NCBI GenBank assembly: GCA_024291935.2
Contig: CM044320.1
Coordinates: forward strand, 34,006,001 to 34,070,000
Direction of reading: 5' to 3'
Source of the DNA: Okapia johnstoni
Lineage: Eukaryota; Chordata; Mammalia; Artiodactyla; Giraffidae
DNA: 64,000 nt
Made by a program: the position numbers and the translations under genes. Under the pieces are notes generated by a model. That model had not been told where the DNA came from and did no database searches. It saw only the letters and a program-made list of their open reading frames with translations. Within the stretch, counting starts at the first letter, position 1; the number at the start of each line of letters is the position of its first letter. Positions 1 through 13,000 of the stretch are shown here, piece by piece.

Positions 1-274
1 TGCCTCCATAGGCTTCTTGGCTCTAGATTGCCCTGGCTTTATGTATCTGCAGGTATCACAACTCCCTATCTGTCTGAAAATTCAGTTTGTCCAACATTGA
101 GGGAAATGGATCTTTCATCTCTGTTTTCGCATATATAGAATGTACTTTCTTTGGGGACATTCACAGGCAGGTCATGCTTCCAAGAGTCTTAAGACAAAAA
201 AGGATTCATAGGACTTGTGTGCTATAGAGGCTACGTTAGAGTAATGCTACCCAAAATCAAATCTGAGGACTAGC

Positions 275-459
275 ACTGGTCTGTGATTAGGATAAGACAA
301 AGGATGAGATGGTTGGATGGCATCACCGACTCGATGGATGTTAGTTTGAGCAAGCTCCGGGAGTTGGTGATGGACAGAGAAGCTTGACAAGCTGCAGTCC
401 ATGGGGTCACAAAGAGTCAGACATGACTGGGTGACTGGACTGAACTGAACTGGTCTGTG
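275..459 (+). mobile_element. BovB/Bov-A 3'-end fragment with target duplication
   Basis: The sequence from about 299 to 451 matches the 3' end of the BovB copy at 46090-46227 (gatggttggatggcatcacc, then ctgaactgaact). The 11-bp direct repeat actggtctgtg at 275-285 and 449-459 looks like its target-site duplication. Confidence 0.8.
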
Positions 460-486
460 TACCACCTGGCCAGACAGGTACAGGCA

Positions 487-690
487 TTAAGAGATAGTGT
501 TTAGAAACTTCATGGAATCTGATGCTGACATAACATCTAACTGCGTGATCAGTGGACTCATCTTGTTGAACAGGAGATGGATCATTTCAGTGCTGTTGAA
601 CTTGAATGGTGAGATGGAGATGACATAAGCATTGTCCTCATCATGTTCAAGAGGGTCATAGATCAGACTGTAACGGAAATGTAAAAAGCA
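487..690 (-). other. Unidentified exon-like antisense segment
   Basis: On the minus strand about 68 codons stay open and end in MSASDSMKFLNTIS-stop (stop at 487-489). The peptide includes YDPLEHDEDNAYVISISPFK and looks like a real protein end, not random translation. A pyrimidine-rich tract ending ttacag precedes the open part. I cannot name the family. It may be a 3' fragment of a processed copy or an antisense exon. Confidence 0.35.
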
Positions 691-1030
691 ACTGATGCAA
701 CATTAGCTGGTTTTTCATCACAGTGTTTAAGAAGCACTTGTACATGGAAAGCCCAATTTTAATGAGAAAATCAAGTCTCAGAAAGATGAAGTAACAGAGG
801 TAGTAACTCAGATTTACGTCTTCTGATTAATTACATGAGGTTCTAACCTCACAGAAAGCATTATGGTATTATAGTGCCAGTCCTAAAGTCATAAAATAAT
901 GCTTCCTATTCAGTCTTTATGAGATTAAAGTCTCTTTATTTTAGGTAAAAGGAGACCAAATTATAGTGCTTTTAAAATATTATCGTTGTAATATATGCTA
1001 ACTTCCAATTCAATGGGTTTTCCTGCACAG

Positions 1031-1063
1031 ATGAAAATTTTAAAAAGAAGCTCAAAGACAAAA
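1031..1063 (+). CDS. PPFIBP1: PPFIBP1 exon, 33 bp, coiled-coil end
   Basis: This small exon sits between acceptor tcctgcacag and donor gtaagg and encodes [10 protein letters not shown]. Its last base joins the next exon to form the Asn codon of NIEVQK. It enters and leaves in phase 1, so skipping it would keep the frame. It lies in the charged coiled-coil part of liprin-beta-1. Confidence 0.85.
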
Positions 1064-4000
1064 GTAAGGTTTTTGGTGTATTTCCATCAGCCTTCACATT
1101 CACCCAAAGTACTACTTGGACTGTTCTTTGCATGTGTTTTTAAAACATTTCTCTCACCAAAGATGTAAAATTGCTTCATCAATAAGCTCCTCATTTCTTC
1201 AGGATGTACAAAATAGAGGATAACTAACAGATAGAAGCAGGACTAAAAGACCATTTTGCAAATTGCACCTGAGTCAGCCCTTTTGCAGATTGTACCTGAG
1301 TCAGCCTTTTTGCAGATTGCACCTGAGTCAGCCTTTTTGCAGATTGTACTTGAGTCAGCCCCTTTGCTCTGCAGGATTCAGCAGAGCCCCCAGACTGGTG
1401 GAGGCGAGGAAGCGTTTTCTCTGTGGCCTGAGATACAGGGTCAGAGGAGAAAACAATGTTTATACTCCTATGAAAATCTGCTTTAAAAAAAAATAAATTT
1501 ATTTATTTATTTTTGACTGCACTGGGTCTTTGTTACCACATGCAGGCTTTCTCTGTTGCAGTATGTGGACTTGAGGGCATGGGCTCAGTACTTGTGCAGA
1601 GTTAGTTGCCCCTCAGCATGTAGGATCTTGCCAGACCAGGGATCAAACCCATGTCCCCTGCATTGGCAGGTGGGTTCTTCACCACTGGACCACCAGGAAA
1701 GTCAAAACTTACTGTTTTTAAAATTTACCAAGTTAACAATTATTTGAACTTGCTTTTGCTTTCCAGTGTTTTGTAGCCCACTTTTTCACTGAGATCTATA
1801 TTAGGGGTTTCTATAAACATACCCTCTTGTGTTACAAAAGAAATTGTACCCAGGCTGACTAACAGAGCCTAGATTATTTAATGCAGGATAAAGATAAACC
1901 CTTAGTGGGCTTTCCTCCAGACATTAAATTCTTCAGGAAACTTGCCATTTAAAAAATAATAATTAAAGCAGTTCCTACAGAGTATACCGTAATTGAAAGT
2001 GTTATATCTCTGCTGGATGATGCATCATTGTGTTAAAATTCACCTTCAGTAGTATTTTTTTCTCTTGGAAGCAGGCAACTTTAGCTGAACTTTTTTCTCT
2101 GTTTTAATTTTTTAAATTTGTGATCTCATTTTGGATTGACTTTTCATATTTAAAATAGTTGTTTTTATGATTAAAGTAGCATGCTTTTCTATTTGAATAT
2201 CAAGTTTTAAGGAGAATCACTTACTTTGGCCCTTATATTTTAAGATAGTATTGGAAATGAAGTTTATAGATGAAGCAAGGTACTTATTATCCTTCTGTAT
2301 GGAATCTACAGCTAGCTTCTTAGCATGACACTCATGTAAATATCACATTCCATCAGGCTGTTACCATTTGTGTCTCTGTCTCGGTTATAACTGAACATTT
2401 TCTCTGCTTTTGTCGTATATATGCCGTTCATCACTTTCACCTGCTTTATTATAAGTTTCTTCTTTGAAAACTCCATGTTTTTATTGTTATGGCACTGAAA
2501 TTTCATCTTCAGCGTTCTTATCAGGATTTTGTTCTTGCTTTGAGAGAGGGCAGTTGTTTTTTTTTCTAGAATGATGACTATTAAGTTGAGCTATAATAGA
2601 AAGTGTTCATTTTTCAGATTTTCCCTAAAAGAGAATATAGATGGTAAATGCGCCTTTAAAAAAAACAAGCAGAATAAATTATTAACATTTTTACCTTAAA
2701 ACATTTCAACATGAAGAGTCAGTAGTTTCTTGTTATTTTCACACATGTTTAAAAAAAACAGATTTCTGATTTGATGTTGTGATATTTCAGATATTGAAGT
2801 ACAAAAAATGAAAAAGGCTGTGGAGTCTTTAATGGCAGCAAATGAAGAAAAGGTACGTAGGTGGAATTTAACTGTTTATTTGGATATGTTACATCATCAT
2901 TTTGATCATTCCATGCATTTTCATCAGATACACTAGTTTGAAAGAACATCCGCTAAACAACTGACATTACGGGGAAGCATTCTCCCTTCCTGCCCAAGTG
3001 GACCTGCTCTCAGCGGGTCAGTGACATACTTGTGCTGTGTGGATAGCCATGGAGACCAGCAGCTCTGGCTCTACTGAGAATCCATCCCTCCAGCCCACCG
3101 TCTTGAATTCAGAAAGTGTTCAAGCTATCAGATCAGCTTTTTACATTCAGGTGACAAATGAGAGAAAGGACATAGACCATAGTACATCCTTTCTGTGGTC
3201 CCTGGACGTTCTGGGCCACCATATGAACTCTGAAGGAGGTAGCCATGGCAGTTTTAGCTTCACCAGCATGTTGACTTTAATCTCTATGAACACATTGCTT
3301 CCTTCACACTGCTGGCCTCTTTCACATCTGGGATTGTCTGTGCTCTCCTGCGTGGTGAGATGCCAGGAAACAGGCACAGGCACTGGCACCATGTAATCAA
3401 GATGGCACTAGACTTTGTTTGAGATGTACTGGCCTAATGCCAACATATCCAGGAGGGCTTCTTTCCAGCTGTTGCTTCTCCTCACTGCATTCTCCTCAGA
3501 GCAGGGACGCAGGGCCTTAATAAAGTAACGTGTCTCTTCATGGCTTCCCTGACCAACCACATACCCAGCAGGCAGGTTCAGATCCTGTCACCAGAACTGT
3601 GCCCCCTCTCATGTCCCTTGGTGAGTAGGACAAGGAGACATTTTCCTACAAAAAGAGTAACTTCAAAGAAATAAAAACCAAGCCAATGCTAAAGAACTTA
3701 GTCTTGATCTTTTTCTCTCATCATAAGCTTCCTTCTCTTTCTTGCCTAACTCTGTTTATTGCCTTTCATTGTTCTTGTTCTTTATTCAATGGAAATAAAT
3801 TCATTCTATCCACCCACCCATACATAGGTTTATTTGTGCTAGTCCTCCCCACATCAAATAAAAAAGTCATTAGCAAGCTGTCCACATAGATTGAATTTGA
3901 AAAAAAAAAACAAAACACTAAAATTCGTTTTGTTTTCATTTCTCTCCCTCAAAAAGCAACAATAACAAGCAAAACTCCCAATGTTTAATGAGGGCTTATT

Positions 4001-7000
4001 AGATGCTCAGACTTCTCTAAGAGCACCAAGAGTGACCTAACTTCTTGGTGGTTCCAAGAAGCCTTCAAAGAGGACGTATTTGGGCAAATCCTGAGTGAGA
4101 GCAAGAGCCATTCATCAGGAAAATGAAATGTTCTGGGCAAAAGATCCATGAGCAGAAACACGAGTCAAAACCAAGTCTTGAAACAGCCACTGCATACTGG
4201 GAAAGTACTGGAGCCGTGAGATACAGGTGGAGGACATGGGTGTATGAGGGGGTGCTATAGTGAAGCTGATGATTTAATGATTTGGGGTCTCAGCTTTAGA
4301 CCTGGAAGAGTGACATATTTAAATTGCCATGTTAAAAAGCCAATTCTGGTGGCAGAATAGAAGCAAGAATAAAAGAGAATGAAGACAATTAAGAGGCTGT
4401 TAAAATAGGTGAGAAATGAAGATGTATAAACAAGGCAGTGGCAGTGAAGTGATAAGGAGGAGGGGGCATTAGAGAAATTCACTGGTTAACAAGATTTTTA
4501 AATCTTTGGATTTGGGAAAAACTTTCTGGTTTGGGCAGTGGGTTGAATGAGGATACCCATAAAAGAGTTAAGGGAATCCAAGCAGAGACTCAAGTACTAG
4601 GGGCAAATAATGAGCTTCATTTTAGATGTATTCAATTTGTGATGTGTTTGTGGGACATTAAAAGGAGATTTCTCATAGAAAGTTGGAAAATGAATCTCCA
4701 TTTTAGGATTAATGTAGGGTTATAAGTTGGTGGGCAGTGAACCCTGTCAATTTTAGGAGAAATATAGAGTTGAAATATGTAGATTGGTGGGGACAAAACT
4801 ATAGTTGATGTATCAGTTTGTTTTTGCTCCATAATAAATCACGGTTGTTAATTCTCATACTTCTGTATATTGGCTAGATTGTTCTAGTCTGGACTGACTT
4901 TGCTGATCCTCTACCATTTGCTGGTGGCTGGGATGGGGGTTGGATAGTTCAAGACGGTATAATTCACATGTCTTGTGATTGACAGACTGGTCTAGGTTGA
5001 TCTCAGCTGGGTTGTGTCTTCTCCAAATGATCTCCCTACCTCCATTAGGCTAACCTATACTTCTTCACGTGGTGGCCTCAGAGTTCCTAGGGCAGCAAGA
5101 GAGGGCACGCCCCAGTGTGCAACTACTTTTCAAGCCTTTGCTTTGAACCACATTTGTTATATATCATTAGCCTAAGAAGGTCATATGGTCATGCCCCAAA
5201 TCCATGTTGGAGGGAGCTAGGGAGCCCATGTTTATAATCTACCACACTGAGGGCCTGGGAGAAGAGAAGAAGGTGAAGGATAAAACCTTGAAGCTCTAAC
5301 ATTTCATATTCTGGGTTGGGACGATAGCGTGGGGTGGAGTGGGGGGTAATGGAAGTAGAATATTCATCTGCTCAAGGATTAACAAATCAAGACAGAAGAA
5401 AAGAAAGTGGAGAGAAAAGTGAAAGAAGGAAAGTGGGGGTCAATCAAGTGCCACCTGGAGATCAAATTCAGAAAAGTATGAAAAGTGTCCATTGTTTTTA
5501 GTAAAGAGAAGGTTGTGTGCATGGGCTCAGTATGTCTGACATTTTGCAACCCTGTGGACTGTAGCCCGCCAGGCTCCTCTGTCCGTGAGATTTCCCAGGG
5601 AAGAAACTAGAGTGGGTTGCCATTTCCTACTCCAGGGAATCTTCCCGATGCAGGGACCAAACCTGTGTCTCCTGCGGCTCCTGCACTGGCAGGAGGATTC
5701 TTTACCATTGTGCCATCTCTGAAGAGAAAGGTCCCTGATGACTAACTGAAGCAACTTTGATGGAGTGTTGTGAGAAGGGAAAAACCTGATGGAGATTGAT
5801 GGTGGCTGATGAAGATAGCAAGTATAGATCTTTCTTTCCAGCTCTGACTTATGTTAGAGAGGAGAGTAATTAAAGTTGACTTTTTTCTTGGCTTTTTTTT
5901 GTATCTTATTACCTTGTTTTGTTTTTGTTTTTTAAAGATGGCAGCTGAAGGATAGGATCTCTAAATTTAGAGGTACTTTTTCTATATCTCTGATGTATGT
6001 AGGAAAAATATTCTAGACGTTAGCAGTTTTACTAAAGTTTAGAACTATTCTTTGAATGATGTAAATAATTCATGTCTGCTCATTCTTTGTGTCACAATTA
6101 CTGTTATTGTTTTAAAAATCATAATATTAAAAATTATTATTTTATTAATAGGATCGGAAAATAGAAGATCTTCGACAGTGCCTGAACAGGTACAAGAAAA
6201 TGCAAGAAACAGTGGTTTTGGCTCCAGATAAAACAGGTATGTAGCTCTAAGAGCTTTTCTACTTGAGTTGATTTTACGTGGCTGTAGCTTTTTACATTTG
6301 GCCTGAGTTGCTATTATTTCAAATTAGATGGCTCATCCATTCATTCAGCAATGTTATTAGGCATCTGTTCTCTGCCAGAAAAAGTGTAGGCTGATGAGTG
6401 CAGTGTTGTTTGGTTGTTCAGACAGAGCCCTCCCCAGGTATAGGGGACATTCCAGAGAGAGAAAGAGAATCACAGCATGTGTGAGAGCCTTGGTGGAAAA
6501 GGACCTCAGTATGTGTACATAGAGCTGATTCACTTCATAGTACAGCAAACTAACATAACATTGTAAAGCAATTCTACTCCAATTAAAAAAAAAAGGAGAC
6601 GCATGTGCCTGAAAGGTAGTGGGCAGAGGGGAGAGTGAGACAGATGAGATAATAGAAGAGACACAGCCAGATCATGCAAGGTGAGGAGTTCAGCCCTCAT
6701 TCCAGCCCAGAGGATCCGCTGAAGGGTCTTAACAAGTCAGTGACATGACAAATGGAGCATCCTGGACTATGGACCACTGGGACTATTCCAGCAGTGTTGG
6801 AAGGAAGGGAAACCAATCAAGAGAACCCTGCAGTATTACAGTGGGAAGATTTGATGGTGCTGATTGGAAATCTATTTTGGTTTTACCCTTGACTTAATAG
6901 TGTGATGAGTTAGATTAGCAATGTGAAGAAGAAGAAAGCATCAGGAAAGATGAACATTTCTGGCTAAAGCAACTAGCAGAGGATGGCTCCACTTACCAAG

Positions 7001-10000
7001 AGGGGGAAACCTAGAGGAGGAACATTGCAGGGGCTGAGGGGGATTATGTTCAGCTTTGAATACATTTTTTAAAAAGTCTGTAAAACATCTAAGTAAAAAT
7101 AGTCTGTATTTTGTTGTATTTATTATTATTTTATCTGCTGATGGGCCAATTGGCCATCCTCAAATACAGCAAAGCTTTGGGGCTCATTCAAAATAAGCAA
7201 AAATGTTAAGAGCTTTGAAGTTCTCTTGTTCATTAGCACTGTATAGGTGGGGCTATTTACTTTAAAAGTAAGTGGTGAAAATAAGTCTTTGGGAAGGTAC
7301 TTGTGGAACACTTGGAATTTTGAAATTTTAATTTTGATGGGTTCACAAAGAAAGAAAACCCTTTGGACCAGGATCTTTGAACAAAATGGATCTTCATCTT
7401 TTTGTCCATGAGGCCTGGCATGTATTAAGACTTTATAGTTATCTGAATGAGCAAATGAACCTCTAATTATCATGACAGTTCTCATCACTCAGCATTTTCT
7501 ATGCTTTTGCAACAGTCTCTTTTAAGGAATATTACAGATTCTCTAATTAATTTTTACATAAAATTATTATGTTAATATTTTACATAGTATTTTTTCATAG
7601 TCATAGTATTTGTAACATTGTTTGATTTTATAAAATCTCAATACTATCATTTTAACATTTCAAAATGAAAGAAGAGCAGATTGATTTCTGCAATTAGACT
7701 ATATTTTAAACCATTTAGAAAATAGAGAAAAGGGGTAAAAATCACTCATAATTGCACTGGCATGATCACTACTGGCATTTTCATGTAATTCTTTTTGCCT
7801 TTTTAATCTATGCATATAGTAGTCTAGTTAAAAGAGAGAGTTTTTAACCCTGTACAGAAGGATTTTTATAAACCATTGGAAATTATTTCCTGTTCTAATG
7901 AAGAGTTTCATCAACAGTGCTTTCTCAGTAGGATTTATATTCATTTAGAAAATCCTCAGGCAATTCTGAGAATACCTCAATTCTAATAAAATTAGAGTAA
8001 AAATCTAATAAAACCTAAATTAAAAAGCTATGTCTAGTTAGTATCTTTAAACAAGTAAATGATTTGCCATTCTGTGTTATTTAAAGACTAGTTGGAAGAA
8101 CCATTCTGTTTTTAAAAAAGAATGTCTGGCACTGTTGTTCAGCACTTAATCCTTTTCATTTCTAGACACATTAAAAAATAATTCTCAGAGTTGCCACTCG
8201 GCTAGTTATGTGATTGCTTTTTTCCATTAGGTCATTATTCTTTCTGCTTTAAAATGAAATGAATGGCATAAAGAACCCTCTTGAGAGGGACCAAGAGTCA
8301 TCATCTTTTCTCTTTTCCCTTTTTGCTTTGCACATTTTTTTTCAAGAGCATAGTAGTTGATGGAAATAGAGTTAAGTATGACTCTGTTGCTGTTTAGAAG
8401 CACTTGTGTTGTACTTCTGAAATTCCTCCACAGGTTATTTCTGAAGTGAAATATTTAAAGCCCCAAATGCTGACACAAAATTATAGAAGGGTTGTCAGAC
8501 TAAGTTAGCTTTAATGCTAATGCTGTGAGTCCATAGTTACGTCTATTAAGCCACTATTGATTAATTGATTGCCTCTATTAATACCAGTGCTGGATACTCA
8601 CATGGCCCAAGAGCCCCTGGGCCTTAGGTGCTCCCAGTTTAAGATGCTGTTCCTAGGGCCCATGTTGTTGTTCTTAGGGATGCCAGAAGTTGACTCTTTG
8701 ATTTTTAAGGATCAGAAAACTCTCTATGTTCAAGATCATTGGGATCCTTATTTTCCTCCAAAAGTGAAAAGCTGTTGGTGTCCACTCTGTGCTTTTTTGT
8801 TTCCTAGGCCACGATGGCGACTTTGAAGACCTGCTTCCTTCCAGCTCCTTCTCCACTCTGCTGGACGTGCAGGGCTTTAGTGATCTGGAGAAAAACCTGT
8901 CACCGACGCCAGTAAGGGGATCTCCCAGTCATGACCCATTTAACACAAGTGCTCCAGAAGAGGTATTTACAGACTTATTGTTTCTCCATGTTAAAGAGAC
9001 TCTCATTGGAAGTTAAAGTGCTGTTGACAACATCAAAGACATGGGTTCTTTTCTCAGTTGGATCACTGACTTGCTTTGTCTTGGCAGTCATTATGACCTC
9101 TGGGTCTTTATTTGAAACATATTTTTTTCCGCTCTCTTTAGTAAATAAAGGTTTGGGCCATTTGCAACAACATGGATGGACCTAGAGAGTGTCATACTCA
9201 GTGAAGTAAATCAGACAGAGAAGGAGAAATAGCACATGACATCCCTTATATGTGGAATCCAAAAAGAAATGAGACAAATGATCTTACTTACAAAACAGAA
9301 ACAGACTCACAGACTTGGAGAACAAGCTTATGGTTGCCAGGGGAAAAGATCAGGGAAAGGATAATTAGGGAGTTTGGGATGGACATGTACATACTGCTAT
9401 ACTTAAAATGGATAACCAACAAGGACCTACAGTATAGCACATGGAACTCTGCTCAGTGTTATGTGGCAGCCTGGATGGGAGGGGAGTTTAGGGGAGAATG
9501 GATACATGTATATGTATGGTTGAGACCCTTTGCTGTTCACCGGAAACTGTCAACATTGTTTAATTGGGTATACCCCAATACAAAATAAAAAGTTTAAAAA
9601 GGAAAAAAATAAATAAAGACTTGGGCAATGTCAAAATCACTTATATAATTCAGGAAAGACATATGAATCCTTTGGAGATGGATGTGGTCTTCAATATGAG
9701 ATTATAATCTACTTACTAAAAAATAAGTAGGCAATGAATAAAGTGGAGGCAAAGTGAGATTATATAAGTTTTAGTCACTTGTGATGGTAACACAGAAAGG
9801 TGATGGACTTCGGTTAACAAGCTGGGTATTGGTAGAGCCATGTATTGCATGGAGGTACCCAAACTGGAAGTCAGCAAATGAATTGATCTACAAGCAGAGT
9901 TATGGCAAAACAATAAGAAGCAAATTGCCTTGACAGATTACACATTGGTTGCTTGATCACTTGGTAAATATGGTATCATCTGCATGCAGGATCTGCTTCA

Positions 10001-13000
10001 TGGGATCTGTAGTATTGGAAAATGCTTTAAAGCAGCAAACACCTTCCTGCTGCTGCTGCTGCTGCTGCTAAGTCGCTTCAGTCGTGTCCGACTCTGTGCG
10101 ACCCCACAGACGGCAGCCCACCAGGCTCCGCCGTCCCTAGGATTCTCCAGGCAAGAATACTGGAGTGGGTTGCCATTTCCTTCTCCAGTGCATGAAAGGG
10201 AAAAGTGAAAGTGAAGTCACTCAGTCGTGTCCGACTCTTAGCGACCCCATGGACTGTAGCCTACCAGGCTCCTCCGTCCATGGGATTTTCCAAGCAAGAG
10301 TCCTGGAGTGGGGTGCCATTGCCTTCTCCAAAACACCTTCTTACAGCCCTGCAAATTATCTTCACAAGGTGGAATGAAGAGAATGACCACCTATTTTGTA
10401 GGTGGAGATGCTGGCTGTATAGTAGACCAGATCAACAGGTCTTTTGAACTAGGGTATCTACCATGATTATTTTTGTAATCTGATCAGTTAATAAATAGTG
10501 ACTACTTTCAAATGGAAAAAAAACAAGATAGAACAAAATTTCCCCTTCAATTTGTTAAACTTGAAAGAAGCAGCTAGAGGGGAATGAACAGTCTTAAACT
10601 CAACTTATATTACTTTCACTTCAAAGTGGCACCAAAATCTATTATTGTTATCTGTTGCACACCACCCCCAAAACTTTGTGGCTTGAACCACAGCATTGGC
10701 TTTGCTGATGAATCTGCAGTTTGGGCAGGGCTTGGCAGGAACATCTTGTCTTTGCTCCCCTGGACATCAGCTGGAATGGTGAGAAACCTAGGGGTTTGAG
10801 TCATCTGAAGGCTACTCTATTCACGTGTCTGGTGGTTGAGGCAGACTGTTGACTAGGACCTCAGCTGAGACTCAGACTGGAACAACTACAGGTAACTGCT
10901 TAGCTTCCTCTCAGTGTGGTGGTGGGTCTTAAGGATGAGCGTCCCAAGGAGAGGACTGGGCAGATTTTACCACCTTTTGTGACGTATCTCAGAAGTCATG
11001 TAGAATCTCTTCTTCTGTAGTCACAGGCCCATCCAGATTCAAGGAGTGGGAACATAGACTCGACCTCTTGATGAACAAGTGCCAACATCATAAGAATACA
11101 TGGGATGGGATATATTGGGGCAACCATATTTGGCTGTCGGGCTCCAACAATTTATATCCCTCTCCCATGGAAAGTAACATTCATCCCCTCTTCAAAGACC
11201 CCTCAGCCTCATTCCAGTTTGGCATCAGTATCCCCAGATCTTGTCATACAGATCAGATCAAGTTATAGATGAAGCTTTTCAGGTGCATTTCCCTGGGCAC
11301 AGCTTTGTGGATACCATTCCATTCTATTTAAGGAACCTGGAACTTAAAGGACAAGCTGTCTGTCCCCCACACACCCAGCATACAGTGGTGGGATAGATAT
11401 AATGTAGCTGCTGTAGAAAAATAGAGAAATACATTGAAAAATAGAGAAATACAAGGCACACATGTGTCACTAGTCCATAGCAATTCCATGGAGCCTAGTC
11501 CTCTAGGCTCTTGACTTCCTTTTGAGCCATCCTTCTTTTTAATAAGAAGCCTGTATTTGCAGATGAGTAGTTTTCTGTTGAGTGTACATTTAGGTCACAA
11601 AGCCTTCATTTCTTCTCATTTTCTACTAGCTATATTCCTTTCAGTCTAAATTGACAGAGTATTTTAAACCTTTGGAATTTCTTATCAATCAGTGTATAAT
11701 TCACTCCATTAGATAAAATCATATCCACAAATATCTTCACAGAAAACCCTTCATTACCTTAGGTTCCCTGTGAGGCCACTATGAGATATCCCCTTATCTT
11801 TAGAGTTTTTTGACCTGTTTGAAAGGTTCAAGGAGAGCACCACCTCAAATTTTCCTCTCTTAACAAAGCCACACCTGTGGCTTCATCTTAAGGCTGTTTT
11901 CCTGACAACACCTGTGCTTGATCTTTGCTTTGAAACCATTTCTTAATTTTGATATATAGTATTTCATCTAGGGAAACTAAGAATGAGAAACAGTTTGATT
12001 TTTCAATTAAATCTTGGCTCCTTTATATTTAACAGATCCTTCTTTGGTCATCTCTCTTCTAACATTTTATTATAGGAAATTGTGAGAAGGAATCAAATGG
12101 CATCTTTACTTTTTATATATGTTGCTCATAATTACATAATGAAGATATGTAATTTCAATTGAATGAGAAGGAGTTCAGTGAGAAAACAACATTTCTCTTA
12201 GCTGAAATGTGTCATTAAAAAGGTATTAATGAGAAGGGGAATTGCATGAAGGCAGTCAAAAGGTACAAAGGCTATTAGTAAGTACTAGGAATGTGATGTA
12301 CAACATGATGATTACAGTTAAGACTGTGTATTGTGTATTTGAAAGCTGATAAAAGAGTATGTCCCAGAAGTCCTCACCATGAGGGAAAAACTTTTTCTTC
12401 ACCTATCTATATGAGGTAATAAATGTTAACTTAATTAAACTTAACTATGGCAATCATATAACAGTGTATGTAAGTCAAGTCATTATCCTGTACACCTAAA
12501 ACTTTCGCAGTGGCTGTATGTCAGTTGTTGTTGTTCAGTTGTCAAGTCGTGTCCCAGACTTTTCAATCCTGTGACTTGCAGCACGCCAGGCTTCCCTGTC
12601 CTTCACTATCTGCCAGAGCTTGCTCAAACTCACGTCCATTGAGTCGATGATGCCATCCAACTATCTCATCCTCTGCTGCCCCCTTCTCCTCCCACCCTCA
12701 GTCTTTCCCAGCATCAGGGTCTTTTCCAGTGAGTTGGCTCTTCCCATCAGGTGGGCAAAGTATTGGAGCATCAGCTTCAGCATCAGTCCTTCCAATGAAT
12801 ATTCAGGGTTGATTTCATTTAGGATTTACTGGTTTGGTCTCCTTGCAGTCCAAGGGACTCTCAAGAGTCTTCTCCAGCACCACAATTTGAAAACATCAAT
12901 TCTTTGGTGCTCAGCCTTTTTTCTGGTGCAACTCTCACATCTGCACATAACTACTGGAAAAATCATAGCTTTGACTATCTAGACCTTTGTTGGTGAAGTG

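Noticed and set aside
1249..1370. Tandem repeats as a CRISPR-like array
   Set aside because: The copies adjoin without unique spacers, and the setting is a mammalian intron.
1256..1496. Two overlapping frames with 9-residue repeats
   Set aside because: They come from the 27-bp tandem DNA repeat, which stays open because 27 is divisible by three.
3037..3396. 119-codon + strand frame
   Set aside because: Low-complexity Ser/Thr content and no known family. Probably chance or an old repeat.
7126..7488. 120-codon antisense frame in a PPFIBP1 intron
   Set aside because: No recognisable domain, no conservation evidence and AT-rich intron context. Kept only as a note.
12620..12982. 120-codon + strand frame
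   Set aside because: It is the reverse complement of BovB 3' sequence, not a gene.
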